A model generated the notes under the pieces. It made no database searches and was not told the origin of the DNA. It worked only from the letters and a program-made list of their open reading frames with translations. A stretch of 64,000 bases of DNA from RYN-133 sp963754285. GTDB taxonomy: Bacteria > Actinomycetota > Actinomycetes > Mycobacteriales > Jatrophihabitantaceae. Position numbers and translations under genes: made by a program. Location: the NCBI GenBank assembly GCA_963754285.1, contig CAVWFN010000002.1, forward strand, positions 186,001-250,000, in the 5' to 3' direction. Of this stretch, positions 29,565 through 37,737 are shown in pieces. Positions within the stretch are counted from its first letter, which is position 1. Every line of letters begins with the position of its first letter.

Positions 29565-31129
29565 CCCGTCCGAAGACCGCACTGCCGCAATTCGCGCGCA
29601 CGCCGGTCTTCGGTGCCGCGCTGGCGCTCGGCGTCGCGCTGTCGGTCTTCAGCTCGGGATACGGGTACGAGCGCGACGAGCTCTACTTCCGGATGCTTCC
29701 GCCGGCGTGGGGATACATCGACCAAGGACCGCTGACGCCGCTGATCGCTCGCGGCCTGCGCGATCTGCTCGGCGACCAGACGTGGACGGTCCGCATCGCC
29801 GGCACGCTGGCGACGATGGCGACGGTGGTCGTCATCGCGCTGCTGACCCGTGAGTTCGGTGGTGGCCGCGCGGCGCAGACGCTCGCGGCGTGGGGCTTCG
29901 CCTTCGCCGGGTACCCGATGGTGCTCGGGCACACCCTGCTGACCGCGACGGTCGACATGCCGGTGTGGCCCGCGGTCATGCTGTTCATCGTCCGGGCGGT
30001 CAAGCGCGACGAGCCGCGGTGGTGGCTGGCCGCGGGAGCGGTGGCAGGTGTGAGCCTGTACAACAAGCTGCTCGTCGCGGTGTTGCTGATCGCGCTCGTG
30101 GTCGGCGTCCTGGCCGTCGGACCTCGCCGACTGCTGTGGTCACGATGGGTCGCACTGGGCGCGCTGATCGGCGTGGTCGTCGGGCTGCCCAACCTGATCT
30201 ACCAAGTGGCCAACGGATTCCCCGAGGTGTCCATGGGCCGTGCACTCGCCGCGCACAACGGCGCGTCGGTGCATGTCGTCATGTGGCCGTTCTTGATCAT
30301 CATGCTCGGGCCGCCGCTCGTGCCGGTCTGGATCGCCGGGCTGGTGCGGCTGTGGCGGGAACGGTCGTTGCGCTTCATCGCTGTGGCGTTCCCGGTGCTG
30401 CTGGTGATCGTGTTCGTGATGGGCTCGCAGTTCTACTACCCGTTCGGTCTGCTCGCCGTGCTCTTCGCCGCCGGATGCGAACCGGCGTGGCAGTGGGTCT
30501 CGACCCGGACGGGATGGCGACGCCTGCTCATCGCCGGCGTGATCGTCAACGCCGCGGTGAGCTCCCTGCTCGCCCTACCGATCGTCCCGGTCGGATCGCT
30601 GTCCGACACCCCGATCGCCGCGATCAGCCAGGTCGCGCAGGACAGCGTCGGCTGGCCTCGCTACGTCGCCGAAGTCGCTGCTGTCTATCGCGAAATCCCG
30701 GCGGCCGAGCACGCCCACACGATCGTCTACGCGAGCAACTACGGCGAGGCCGGCGCAATCGACCGCTACGGTCCCGACGACGGCCTGCCCGCCGTGTACA
30801 GCGGGCACAACCAGCTCATCGACGAAGGGCGTCCGCCCGACGCGACCAGCACAGTCGTGTTCGTCGGCGGACAGTACGACGACCACAACCGATGGTTCGA
30901 CTCATGCATGGTCAAGGCACACCTCGACAACGACCTCGGCATCGACAACGAGGAGCAGGGCGAACCGGTCGCGGTGTGCCGCGGCCCGAAAGCCCCGTGG
31001 CCGCAACTGTGGCCACGCCTGCACCACCTCGGACTGAGTCAGTGCCCGGCCATGTCGTCCATGCCCACCAACCGCGTCGGGGTGAGGCGCAGCAGGTACT
31101 CGCCGAGAACCGCGTTGCGGCGCCCGTAA
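29561..31129 (+). CDS. Glycosyltransferase family 39-like membrane protein (ArnT/PMT type)
   Basis: The 522-residue protein has about ten transmembrane segments and the first-loop motif YGYERDELYFR, with the DE pair that binds the polyprenyl-phosphate sugar donor in ArnT/PMT enzymes. The soluble C-terminus has VYASNYGEAGAIDRYG. It probably transfers a sugar from a lipid carrier to an extracytoplasmic acceptor. The reading frame runs 91 bp into the opposite-strand PPOX gene. A one-base shift near 31033 would end it at TGA 31035 instead, so the last 30 residues are doubtful. Confidence 0.82.
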   Translation: MTRPKTALPQFARTPVFGAALALGVALSVFSSGYGYERDELYFRMLPPAWGYIDQGPLTPLIARGLRDLLGDQTWTVRIAGTLATMATVVVIALLTREFGGGRAAQTLAAWGFAFAGYPMVLGHTLLTATVDMPVWPAVMLFIVRAVKRDEPRWWLAAGAVAGVSLYNKLLVAVLLIALVVGVLAVGPRRLLWSRWVALGALIGVVVGLPNLIYQVANGFPEVSMGRALAAHNGASVHVVMWPFLIIMLGPPLVPVWIAGLVRLWRERSLRFIAVAFPVLLVIVFVMGSQFYYPFGLLAVLFAAGCEPAWQWVSTRTGWRRLLIAGVIVNAAVSSLLALPIVPVGSLSDTPIAAISQVAQDSVGWPRYVAEVAAVYREIPAAEHAHTIVYASNYGEAGAIDRYGPDDGLPAVYSGHNQLIDEGRPPDATSTVVFVGGQYDDHNRWFDSCMVKAHLDNDLGIDNEEQGEPVAVCRGPKAPWPQLWPRLHHLGLSQCPAMSSMPTNRVGVRRSRYSPRTALRRP

Positions 31130-31470
31130 TCGTCGGCCAGCTCGTCGCCCATGTAGCGGCGTGAAATCGCGATCGATGCCGGCAGCATCGCGACCGGATC
31201 GGTTTCGATGGTCACGGTGCCCTCGACGGTCGCGAACGCGTACGGCGGCTCTTCGAGGTCGACGGTGAGCGCGGCCCGAGGATCGCGGCGCAGCGTGCGT
31301 CCCTTGACCGTCGCCTCGTTCGTCATGAACAGCAGGTCGTCGCCGTCGATCACGAACCAGATCGGCGCGACGTGCGGTCGGCCGTCGGCTCGCACCGTCG
31401 CGAGCTTGCCGGTGTGGGTGCCGGTGGCGAGGAATTCGTAGACGCGCTCACGGCTCATTGGTTTCGGCAT
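31039..31470 (-). CDS. PPOX-class (split-barrel) F420-dependent oxidoreductase
   Basis: The 143-residue protein has a flavin-reductase-like split barrel: GKLATVRADGRPHVAPIWFV, DLLFMTNEATVKGRTLRRDP, then a helical end. This is the pyridoxamine-oxidase-like TIGR03618-type family that uses F420 in actinobacteria. The substrate is unknown. ATG 31470 is the likely start; MSRERV at 31458 is the alternative. Its 5' end overlaps the 3' end of the nuclease gene by 23 bp, so the two form one transcript. Confidence 0.83.
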   Translation of the reverse strand: MPKPMSRERVYEFLATGTHTGKLATVRADGRPHVAPIWFVIDGDDLLFMTNEATVKGRTLRRDPRAALTVDLEEPPYAFATVEGTVTIETDPVAMLPASIAISRRYMGDELADDYGRRNAVLGEYLLRLTPTRLVGMDDMAGH

Positions 31471-32329
31471 GTACCCAGTGTGCAAAGTCGCTGGGAAACG
31501 GCGGGGGAGTGCCCCCGAACGCCGGACACAGGTCGTGGTGGTCGCACCACTCGCACAGCCGACTCGGACTCGGCCGAAAATCGGCATCGCGGGTCGCGCG
31601 CTCGATCGCAGCCCAGATGGCCTGCACGGTGCGCTCGAACCGGGTGAGCTCTTCGGCGTCGGGCTCGTAGGAGAGCGTGTCGGTGTCGGCGAGGTACATC
31701 AGCCGCAGTTGCTTCGGGACGACGCCGCGCGTGCGCCAGAGCACCAGCGCGTAGAACTTCATCTGGAACAGCGCCTTGGCCTCGAATGCCTCGCGCGGTG
31801 TCGCGCCGGTCTTGTAGTCGACGACGCGTAGTTCGCCGCGGTCGTTCTCGTCGAGGCGATCGATGTAGCCGCGCAGCCGCAACCCGTCGATGACGACCTC
31901 GACGAGTTGCTCGCGCGCAACCGGCTCGAGCCGGGACGGATCTTCCAGCGCGAAGTAGTTGCCCAACAGTTGCGACGCGGACGCGAGCCAGTCGGTGAGG
32001 TTTGCGGCCTCACCGTCGTCGTCGGTGGCGGCCTCGTCGAACAACGCAGCAATGTCCGGCTCGTCGGCGGCCATGCGCTGCCAGACCTCGGGCAGCAGCT
32101 CGCGCGCCGCGTCGAGAGTGCGCTCGAGCGCCGGCAGCTCGAACAGCTGCTCGAGGACCGAGTGCACCATCGTGCCGCGCACCGCCGCTCGCGACGGAGT
32201 CTGCGGCAACCGGTCGATGGTGCGGAACCGGTAGAGCAGCGGACACGCCTTGAAGTCGGCAGCCCGCGACGGCGACAGCGAACCGACGATCGCCGGGGGC
32301 AGCGGTGTGTCGACGGCCATGTCTGTCAT
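31448..32329 (-). CDS. RecB-family PD-(D/E)XK exonuclease-like protein
   Basis: The 293-residue protein has the PD-(D/E)XK nuclease core: the His of MVHSVLEQLF, Asp in GYIDRLDE, and LRVVDYKTG (D...YKTG, catalytic). A C-terminal CEWCDHHDLC, with a further upstream Cys, could hold an iron-sulphur cluster as in AddB/Cas4. These proteins process DNA ends in repair. The start MTDMAVD is fixed by TAGGGT-N7-ATG; upstream readings are not needed. Confidence 0.87.
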   Translation of the reverse strand: MTDMAVDTPLPPAIVGSLSPSRAADFKACPLLYRFRTIDRLPQTPSRAAVRGTMVHSVLEQLFELPALERTLDAARELLPEVWQRMAADEPDIAALFDEAATDDDGEAANLTDWLASASQLLGNYFALEDPSRLEPVAREQLVEVVIDGLRLRGYIDRLDENDRGELRVVDYKTGATPREAFEAKALFQMKFYALVLWRTRGVVPKQLRLMYLADTDTLSYEPDAEELTRFERTVQAIWAAIERATRDADFRPSPSRLCEWCDHHDLCPAFGGTPPPFPSDFAHWVHAETNEP

Positions 32330-32336
32330 GCCGTCG

Positions 32337-32342
32337 ACCCTA
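32337..32342 (-). promoter_or_regulatory. -10 hexamer TAGGGT of the nuclease gene
   Basis: TAGGGT is followed by 7 nt and the ATG at 32329, which is leaderless spacing. Confidence 0.5.
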
Positions 32343-32379
32343 GATTCGGGCTCTGACACTTCCGCGCACCGACACCCGC

Positions 32380-32937
32380 TCAGGGTGAGCCGAACCGGCT
32401 CAGCGGCCAGAAGATGATGAACGCCTTCCCGATCACCTTGTCGATCGGGACGAATCCGAACACACGACTGTCCTCGGAGTCGCAGCGGTTGTCTCCCATC
32501 ACGAACAGATCGCCCTTGGGCACCTTGTAGGTGCTCGGCCCGCCGTTCGGCGTGGTGCCGTGACAGGACTTGTTCACGTACGGCTCGTCGAGGCGCTGGC
32601 CGTTGACGAAGACCTTCCGGTCGCGGATCCGCAGCCTGTCCCCGGGAACGCCGATGACGCGCTTGATCAGCACCTTGTCCTTGGCCTGGGCCCACCGCTT
32701 GCCGGGGTTGTTGAACACCACGATGTCGCCACGCTCCGGATCATGGAAGTCGTAGGACAGCTTCTGCACCAGCACGTGGTCGTCGTTGCAGTTGCTGCAG
32801 CCGTGCAACGTCGGCTCCATCGAGGCGGACGGGACGTAGTACGGCGCGACGACGAAGGTGCGTAGCGCCCAGGCCGCAGCCAGCGCGATGACGATGACGA
32901 TGACGAACGTGCGCACCCGCCGCAGCCAACTCGGCAT
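32380..32937 (-). CDS. lepB: Signal peptidase I LepB, catalytic domain
   Basis: The 185-residue reading has a transmembrane anchor (TFVIVIVIALAAAWALRTFV), the catalytic Ser39 in PSASMEPT and the catalytic Lys92 in IKRVIGVPGD, plus FVMGDNRCDSEDSR. It cleaves Sec and Tat signal peptides on the outer face of the membrane. The frame stays open upstream through two copies of a PTKQTSSEAKTEKK segment but has no start codon. It joins the acidic repetitive tail at 33076-33511 if one extra base near 33076-33080 is removed. The natural protein is therefore probably about 376 residues. Confidence 0.9.
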   Translation of the reverse strand: MPSWLRRVRTFVIVIVIALAAAWALRTFVVAPYYVPSASMEPTLHGCSNCNDDHVLVQKLSYDFHDPERGDIVVFNNPGKRWAQAKDKVLIKRVIGVPGDRLRIRDRKVFVNGQRLDEPYVNKSCHGTTPNGGPSTYKVPKGDLFVMGDNRCDSEDSRVFGFVPIDKVIGKAFIIFWPLSRFGSP

Positions 32938-32948
32938 GCCGCGACCAG

Positions 32949-33075
32949 GCTTCTTCTCGGTCTTCGCCTCTGACGAGGTCTGCTTCGTCGGCGCCGCTGC
33001 CGCGGCAGGCTTCTCGTCGGGCTTCTTCTCGGTCTTCGCCTCTGACGAGGTTTGCTTCGTCGGCGCCGCTGCCGC
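32949..33075. repeat. Two 55-bp repeats, period 72 bp, inside lepB
   Basis: Positions 32949-33003 and 33021-33075 are identical except for one base. In the LepB frame they encode AAAAPTKQTSSEAKTEKKP twice, separated by DEKP. This is an in-frame 24-codon duplication in the linker just before the transmembrane anchor. Confidence 0.85.
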
Positions 33076-33511
33076 CGTCCGGCTTCTCTGCTGGTTTCTC
33101 GTCCGGCTTCTCGTCTGGCTTCTCGTCCGGCTTCTCTGCTGGTTTCTCGTCCGGCTTCTCGTCCGGCTTCTCGTCCGGCTTCTCGTCCGGTGCAGGCTCG
33201 GCAGTGTGGTCGGTGTTGTCCTCGGTGTCGTCGTCGTAGATCAACGGGGCGGCCGCCGAGGGCCGTGGGCGGTGCCGCCGTTCGGCTTCCGGTTCGGCTT
33301 CCGGTTCGGCTGCCGGCTCCGACTCGGGCGTCGACTCCGGCTCGGCGGACCTGGCACGTGACTCGCTATCGGTAGGGAAGCTCCCGATGCGCTCGGCCAA
33401 CTCCTCGGTGCGGCGATGGATCTGCGCCAACCGCTCGTCCAGACCGCCCTCTGCCGATGCAGTACTGCCGTCCGAGTCGTTTGCGTCAGGCTCCGCGCGG
33501 TCATCAGCCAC
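33076..33511 (-). pseudogene. N-terminal cytoplasmic tail of LepB, out of frame with the catalytic part
   Basis: From GTG 33511 the sequence reads an acidic, disordered region (ADDRAEPDANDSDGSTASA), a coiled stretch (GLDERLAQIHRRTEELAERI), a Glu/Pro/Ala stretch and nine EKP-type tetrapeptides. The start has TACGGT-N6-GTG. Comparing the two later repeat units shows one extra base in the copy next to the tetrapeptides (near 33076-33080). This puts the tail out of frame with the protease domain. Mycobacterial LepB also has a charged cytoplasmic tail, so a single gene is likely. Confidence 0.65.
33080..33187. repeat. Nine tandem 12-bp units encoding DEKP/AEKP
   Basis: On the minus strand nine tetrapeptides run DEKP x4, AEKP, DEKP x3, AEKP. 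The unit is close to GACGAGAAGCCG with a few third-base changes. Such tracts change length by slippage. A frame break sits directly at its 3' edge. Confidence 0.9.
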
Positions 33512-33517
33512 CGCCGT

Positions 33518-33523
33518 ACCGTA
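33518..33523 (-). promoter_or_regulatory. -10 hexamer TACGGT of lepB
   Basis: TACGGT is followed by 6 nt and GTG 33511. It is back to back with the site-2 protease promoter at 33549-33554, so the two share a 50-bp divergent region. Confidence 0.5.
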
Positions 33524-33548
33524 GCCGGAAACGCACTGCTGCGCCCCG

Positions 33549-33554
33549 TACAGT
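33549..33554 (+). promoter_or_regulatory. -10 hexamer TACAGT of the site-2 protease gene
   Basis: TACAGT is followed by 7 nt and ATG 33562, which predicts a leaderless mRNA. Confidence 0.5.
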
Positions 33555-33561
33555 CCCCAGC

Positions 33562-34695
33562 ATGAGCGGGGATCCTCAGCGCGGCCGCCGGGTCGTGCAC
33601 GTTCGGATGCTCCGCATCGGACGGTTCTTCGGTGTGCCGCTCTATTTCGCACCCTCCTGGCTGATCATCTCGGCGCTGCTGACCGCCAGCTACGGCCCGT
33701 TCGTCCAGCAGGCGGTCCGCGGCATTTCCTCGAGCTCGGCCTACTTGCTCGCATTCGGTTACACCGTGCTGTTCGCGCTCTGCGTGCTCGCCCACGAACT
33801 CGGTCACACAGCGGTGGCTCTGCTGCTGCACCACCCCGTGAAACGCGTGGTGATCTTCCTGCTCGGTGGGGTCTCCGAGATCGAGACCGAGCCCGAACGC
33901 CCCCGCGACGAGTTCCTGATCGCGGTCGCCGGTCCGCTCGTGTCGCTCGTCCTCACCGCCGGTGCACTGCTCGGATACGCCGCCACAGCCCACGATTCGA
34001 TGCCGGGCGTGCTGTTCCTGTTGCTCACGTGGGCGAACGGCGTGGTTGTCGTGTTCAACACACTGCCCGGTCTTCCGCTGGACGGCGGACGGTTGCTGCG
34101 CTCGGCGATCTGGGCGATCTCGAAGTCGCGCCTGACCGGTACCGTCGCCGGCGCCTGGGCCGGACGCGGTCTCGCCGTGCTGGTTTTCGGTGCCAGCCTG
34201 ATCGGCAACAGCAGCGGCTTCGGCGTCTTCTACGGCCTCGTCGGTGCGGTGCTGGCTGTGTATCTGTGGGCTGCGGCCGGGCAGTCGCTCAAGCATGCGC
34301 AGGTGCTGGCCAAGGTGCCGAAGCTCGAACTCGAGGCGTTGCTTCGGCCGGGACTGCTCGTGCCGGCAGACCTGTCGATCGACGCAGGTTTGCGCCGGCT
34401 GTGGGACAGCCATACGCGCGGCCTGGTGATCGTCGACGCGTTCGACAAGCCGGCAGCCATCGTCGACGAGGCCCGCATCAACACGATCGCACCCGACCGG
34501 CGGCCGTGGGTTTCGCTGCGTGAGGTCGCGCGCCCACTCGAGGACGGACTGATCCTGCCCCGCGGACTCAGCGGGCAAGCCCTGCTCGACGCCGTGCGAA
34601 AGACCCCGGCGAACGAATACCTCGTCGTCGATCCGGACGGTGCACCGGCCGGCATCCTCGCCACCGCCGACCTTGCGGCAGCCTTGGCGCAATGA
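33562..34695 (+). CDS. Site-2 protease family intramembrane metalloprotease
   Basis: The 377-residue protein has six or so transmembrane segments, the zinc motif HELGH (about 78-82) and the third ligand in PLDGGR (about 172). The C-terminal 130 residues resemble CBS domains (LWDSHTRGLVIVDAFDKPAA). S2P enzymes cut membrane-bound regulators within the bilayer. This S2P-TrmI-ferredoxin-ARC order is conserved in proteasome-bearing actinobacteria. The stop overlaps the trmI ATG by 4 bp. Start choice follows the -10 hexamer 7 nt upstream. Confidence 0.9.
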   Translation: MSGDPQRGRRVVHVRMLRIGRFFGVPLYFAPSWLIISALLTASYGPFVQQAVRGISSSSAYLLAFGYTVLFALCVLAHELGHTAVALLLHHPVKRVVIFLLGGVSEIETEPERPRDEFLIAVAGPLVSLVLTAGALLGYAATAHDSMPGVLFLLLTWANGVVVVFNTLPGLPLDGGRLLRSAIWAISKSRLTGTVAGAWAGRGLAVLVFGASLIGNSSGFGVFYGLVGAVLAVYLWAAAGQSLKHAQVLAKVPKLELEALLRPGLLVPADLSIDAGLRRLWDSHTRGLVIVDAFDKPAAIVDEARINTIAPDRRPWVSLREVARPLEDGLILPRGLSGQALLDAVRKTPANEYLVVDPDGAPAGILATADLAAALAQ

Positions 34696-35537
34696 GCGTC
34701 AACGCGGCACCTGGCTCCGGACCGTTCCGCCCTGGCGAGCGGGTGCAACTGAGCGATCCCAAGGGCCGGTTGCACACGGTTACTCTCGAGGCGGGCAAGC
34801 AGTTCCACACGCATCGCGGCGCCATCGAGCACGACGCGCTGATCGGCGCGCCCGAGGGCAGTGTCGTGAGCTCGAGCGCGGGGACGCTCTATCTGGCCCT
34901 GCGTCCCCTGCTCGTCGACTTCGTGCTCTCGATGCCGCGCGGGGCAGCGGTCATCTATCCGAAGGATGCGGCCCAGATCATCACGATGGGCGACATCCAC
35001 CCGGGCGCGACCGTGCTCGAAGCCGGTGCTGGATCGGGCTCGCTGACATGTGCGCTGCTGCGCGCGGTCGGGCCGTCCGGACGGGTGATCTCGTACGAGA
35101 TCCGCGACGACCACGCCCAGGTCGCCGAACGCAACGTGACGACCTTCTTCGGCGAGCGGCCCGACAACTGGGAGCTGCGCATCGGCGATGCCGCCGACCA
35201 TGCGGCCGGCGAGTCGGTCGATCGCGTCATTCTCGACATGCTCAGCCCGTGGGAGGTGCTGTCGCCGATGGCTGCAGCGCTGCACCCCGGCGGCGTGCTC
35301 ATCGGCTACGTGGCAGCCACCACGCAGGTGTCGCGTCTCGTCGAGGCGATCCGTGAAGCCGGGGGCTTCACCGAACCGGCCGCGTGGGAGACCTTCATGC
35401 GCGGCTGGCACGTCGTGGGCCTCGCGGTGCGCCCCGAGCACCGCATGATCGGGCACACCGCGTTCCTGGTGAGCGCCCGTCGCCTGGCGCCGGGGGTCAC
35501 GGCCCCGCCACGGCAACGTCGTCCGGCCAAGGGCTGA
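34692..35537 (+). CDS. trmI: tRNA (adenine-58-N1)-methyltransferase TrmI
   Basis: The 281-residue SAM-dependent enzyme modifies A58 in the T-loop of tRNAs. Motif I is VLEAGAGSGSLTCAL (about 107), the family segment IYPKDAAQIITMGDIHPGA lies just before it, and DRVILDMLSPWE is motif IV. An N-terminal RNA-binding region precedes these. Length and order match actinobacterial TrmI, which is usually next to the ARC gene as here. It is translationally coupled to the site-2 protease gene. Confidence 0.93.
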   Translation: MSVNAAPGSGPFRPGERVQLSDPKGRLHTVTLEAGKQFHTHRGAIEHDALIGAPEGSVVSSSAGTLYLALRPLLVDFVLSMPRGAAVIYPKDAAQIITMGDIHPGATVLEAGAGSGSLTCALLRAVGPSGRVISYEIRDDHAQVAERNVTTFFGERPDNWELRIGDAADHAAGESVDRVILDMLSPWEVLSPMAAALHPGGVLIGYVAATTQVSRLVEAIREAGGFTEPAAWETFMRGWHVVGLAVRPEHRMIGHTAFLVSARRLAPGVTAPPRQRRPAKG

Positions 35538-35549
35538 TCCAGCGACCGG

Positions 35550-35825
35550 TCAGGCGTCCGGGCCCGCCACTTCGACATTGTCATCGGTGCGGACGACGTG
35601 GATGCAATCGCCCGGGCATTCCTTGGCCGAACTGATGACATCGAGGCGTAGCCCCGCCGGAACCTCGGCGCGCTGACCCGGTGCGGCGAGCAGGTCACCT
35701 GAGTCGTTCTTCACATACGCGAGGCCGTCGATGTCGAATTCGAAGACTTCGGGGGCGTACTGGACGCACAAGCCGTCCCCGGTGCACAGATCCTGGTCGA
35801 TCCAGACCGAAAGGTCGTCGGGCAT
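35550..35825 (-). CDS. Single-cluster ferredoxin
   Basis: The 91-residue protein has cysteines 14 and 20 in CTGDGLC and 70 and 74 in ECPGDC. This spacing (CxxxxxC...CxxxC) fits a small [3Fe-4S] or [4Fe-4S] ferredoxin of the type found beside trmI and arc in actinobacteria. The partner enzyme is unknown. It is convergent with trmI, with 12 bp between stops, and starts 148 bp from arc on the opposite strand. Confidence 0.9.
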   Translation of the reverse strand: MPDDLSVWIDQDLCTGDGLCVQYAPEVFEFDIDGLAYVKNDSGDLLAAPGQRAEVPAGLRLDVISSAKECPGDCIHVVRTDDNVEVAGPDA

Positions 35826-35928
35826 GCCGTGTGGACCTCATGTTTCGTCGAGATTGCGAAGCGATCAAGGAGCCGTTGTACCGGCTCGGCGTCCACCCTA
35901 ATTGCCCGCCCCGGACACCTGTGCTGTG

Positions 35929-35934
35929 TAGGGT
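35929..35934 (+). promoter_or_regulatory. -10 hexamer TAGGGT of arc
   Basis: TAGGGT lies 39 nt before the arc start. Unlike many genes here, arc has a leader with GGAGG 6 nt before its ATG. Confidence 0.4.
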
Positions 35935-35973
35935 GAGTTCTCGCGAACACTCCACGAACCTGGAGGTGGCCGC

Positions 35974-37737
35974 ATGGCTCCCGAGCCGCGCGAACCGCAG
36001 TCCGGACACCGTCCGACCGACGATCCCGACGCGCGCCGCCGCGCCGCGTTCCTCGAGCAGGAAGTCGAGCTGCTCCGCACGAAGATCGCCGACTCGCCGC
36101 GGCACATGCGCATGCTCGAAGATCGCCTGGCCGAGGCGCAGGCGCGCGTCGCCGCGCTCAACGACCGCAACGATCGCCTGTCGCAGACGCTGCGTGAGGC
36201 GCGCGACCAGATGATCGCGCTGAAGGAAGAGATCGACCGGCTCGCGCAGCCGCCGAGCGGCTACGGCATCTTCCTCGAGCTCTTCGAGGACGGCACCGTC
36301 GACATCTTCACCTCGGGGCGCAAGCTGCGCGTCGCGGTGTCACCCGAGGTCACCGCCGCCGACCTGCGGCACGGCCAAGAGGTCATGCTCAACGAGGCGA
36401 TGAACGTGGTCGCCGCGCGCGGGTTCGAGCGCGCCGGCGAGATCGTGATGCTCAAGGAGCTGCTCGACGGCGGCGACCGCGCGCTGGTCGTCGGACACAC
36501 CGACGAGGAACGCGTCGTGCACCTCGCCGACATCCTGCGTGAGGCGCCGCTGCGCGCCGGCGATTCGCTGCTGCTCGACGGACGCTCGTCCTACGCCTAT
36601 GAACGAGTGCCCAAGAGTGAGGTCGAAGAGCTGATCCTCGAAGAGGTGCCCGACATCGACTACACCGACATCGGTGGGTTGACTTCGCAGATCGAAGCGA
36701 TCCGCGATGCGGTCGAGCTGCCCTTCCTGCACGCTGATCTGTTCCGCGAGCACCAACTGCGTCCGCCGAAGGGCATCCTGCTCTACGGGCCGCCCGGTTG
36801 CGGCAAGACGCTCATCGCGAAGGCCGTCGCGAACTCGCTGGCCAAGCAGGTGGCGAACGTCAGCAAGGACGAGAAGGCGACGTCATACTTCCTGAACATC
36901 AAGGGCCCTGAACTTCTCAACAAGTACGTCGGCGAGACCGAGCGGCACATCCGCCTGGTGTTCCAGCGTGCACGCGAGAAGGCGTCCGAGGGCACGCCCG
37001 TCATCGTCTTCTTCGACGAGATGGACTCGATCTTCCGCACCCGCGGCTCAGGTGTCTCGTCCGACGTCGAGAACACGATCGTCCCGCAGCTGCTGAGCGA
37101 GATCGACGGCGTCGAGGGATTGCAGAACGTGATCGTGATCGGCGCGTCGAACCGCGAGGACATGATCGACCCCGCGATCCTGCGCCCCGGCCGGCTCGAT
37201 GTGAAGATCAAGATCGAGCGTCCCGACGCCGAAGCGGCACGTGACATCTTCAGCAAGTACATCGTCACCGGGATACCGATCCACGACGACGATCTCGCCG
37301 AACACGGTGGCGACGCCAACGCCACGGTCGGCGCGATGATCCAGCACACCGTCGAGCGCATGTACACCGAGTCCGAAGAGAACCGCTTCCTCGAGGTCAC
37401 GTACGCCAACGGCGACAAAGAGACGCTCTACTTCAAGGACTTCAACTCGGGCGCGATGATCCAGAACATCGTCGACCGCGGCAAGAAGATGGCGATCAAG
37501 GACTTGCTCACGACCGGGCAGCGTGGCCTGCGCCTGCAGCACCTGCTCGCCGCGTGCGTCGACGAGTTCCGCGAGAACGAGGACCTGCCGAACACCACCA
37601 ACCCCGACGACTGGGCGCGGATCTCGGGCAAGAAGGGCGAGCGGATCGTCTACATCCGCACGCTCGTCTCGGGCGCCAAGGGCTCCGACGCCGGACGTTC
37701 GATCGACACGGTGGGCAACACCGGCCAGTACCTCTGA
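35974..37737 (+). CDS. arc: Proteasome-associated AAA ATPase ARC/Mpa
   Basis: The 587-residue hexameric unfoldase feeds pupylated proteins to the 20S proteasome. It has an N-terminal coiled coil that binds Pup (about 18-92), OB folds (about 93-230), Walker A GPPGCGKT (about 271), Walker B VIVFFDEMDSIF (about 342) and a C-terminal GQYL, whose penultimate Tyr docks into the proteasome ring. All key parts are intact. Normally dop, pup and prcBA follow directly; here the next gene is an unrelated convergent lipoprotein gene and dop lies 7.8 kb away. Confidence 0.95.
   Translation: MAPEPREPQSGHRPTDDPDARRRAAFLEQEVELLRTKIADSPRHMRMLEDRLAEAQARVAALNDRNDRLSQTLREARDQMIALKEEIDRLAQPPSGYGIFLELFEDGTVDIFTSGRKLRVAVSPEVTAADLRHGQEVMLNEAMNVVAARGFERAGEIVMLKELLDGGDRALVVGHTDEERVVHLADILREAPLRAGDSLLLDGRSSYAYERVPKSEVEELILEEVPDIDYTDIGGLTSQIEAIRDAVELPFLHADLFREHQLRPPKGILLYGPPGCGKTLIAKAVANSLAKQVANVSKDEKATSYFLNIKGPELLNKYVGETERHIRLVFQRAREKASEGTPVIVFFDEMDSIFRTRGSGVSSDVENTIVPQLLSEIDGVEGLQNVIVIGASNREDMIDPAILRPGRLDVKIKIERPDAEAARDIFSKYIVTGIPIHDDDLAEHGGDANATVGAMIQHTVERMYTESEENRFLEVTYANGDKETLYFKDFNSGAMIQNIVDRGKKMAIKDLLTTGQRGLRLQHLLAACVDEFRENEDLPNTTNPDDWARISGKKGERIVYIRTLVSGAKGSDAGRSIDTVGNTGQYL

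Noticed and set aside
33080..33187. CRISPR-like regular repeats
   Set aside because: The 12-bp units are contiguous without spacers and encode tetrapeptides in a protein tail.
32858..33361. Repetitive plus-strand frame (Phe/Ala-rich repeats)
   Set aside because: Antisense shadow of the LepB tail repeats.
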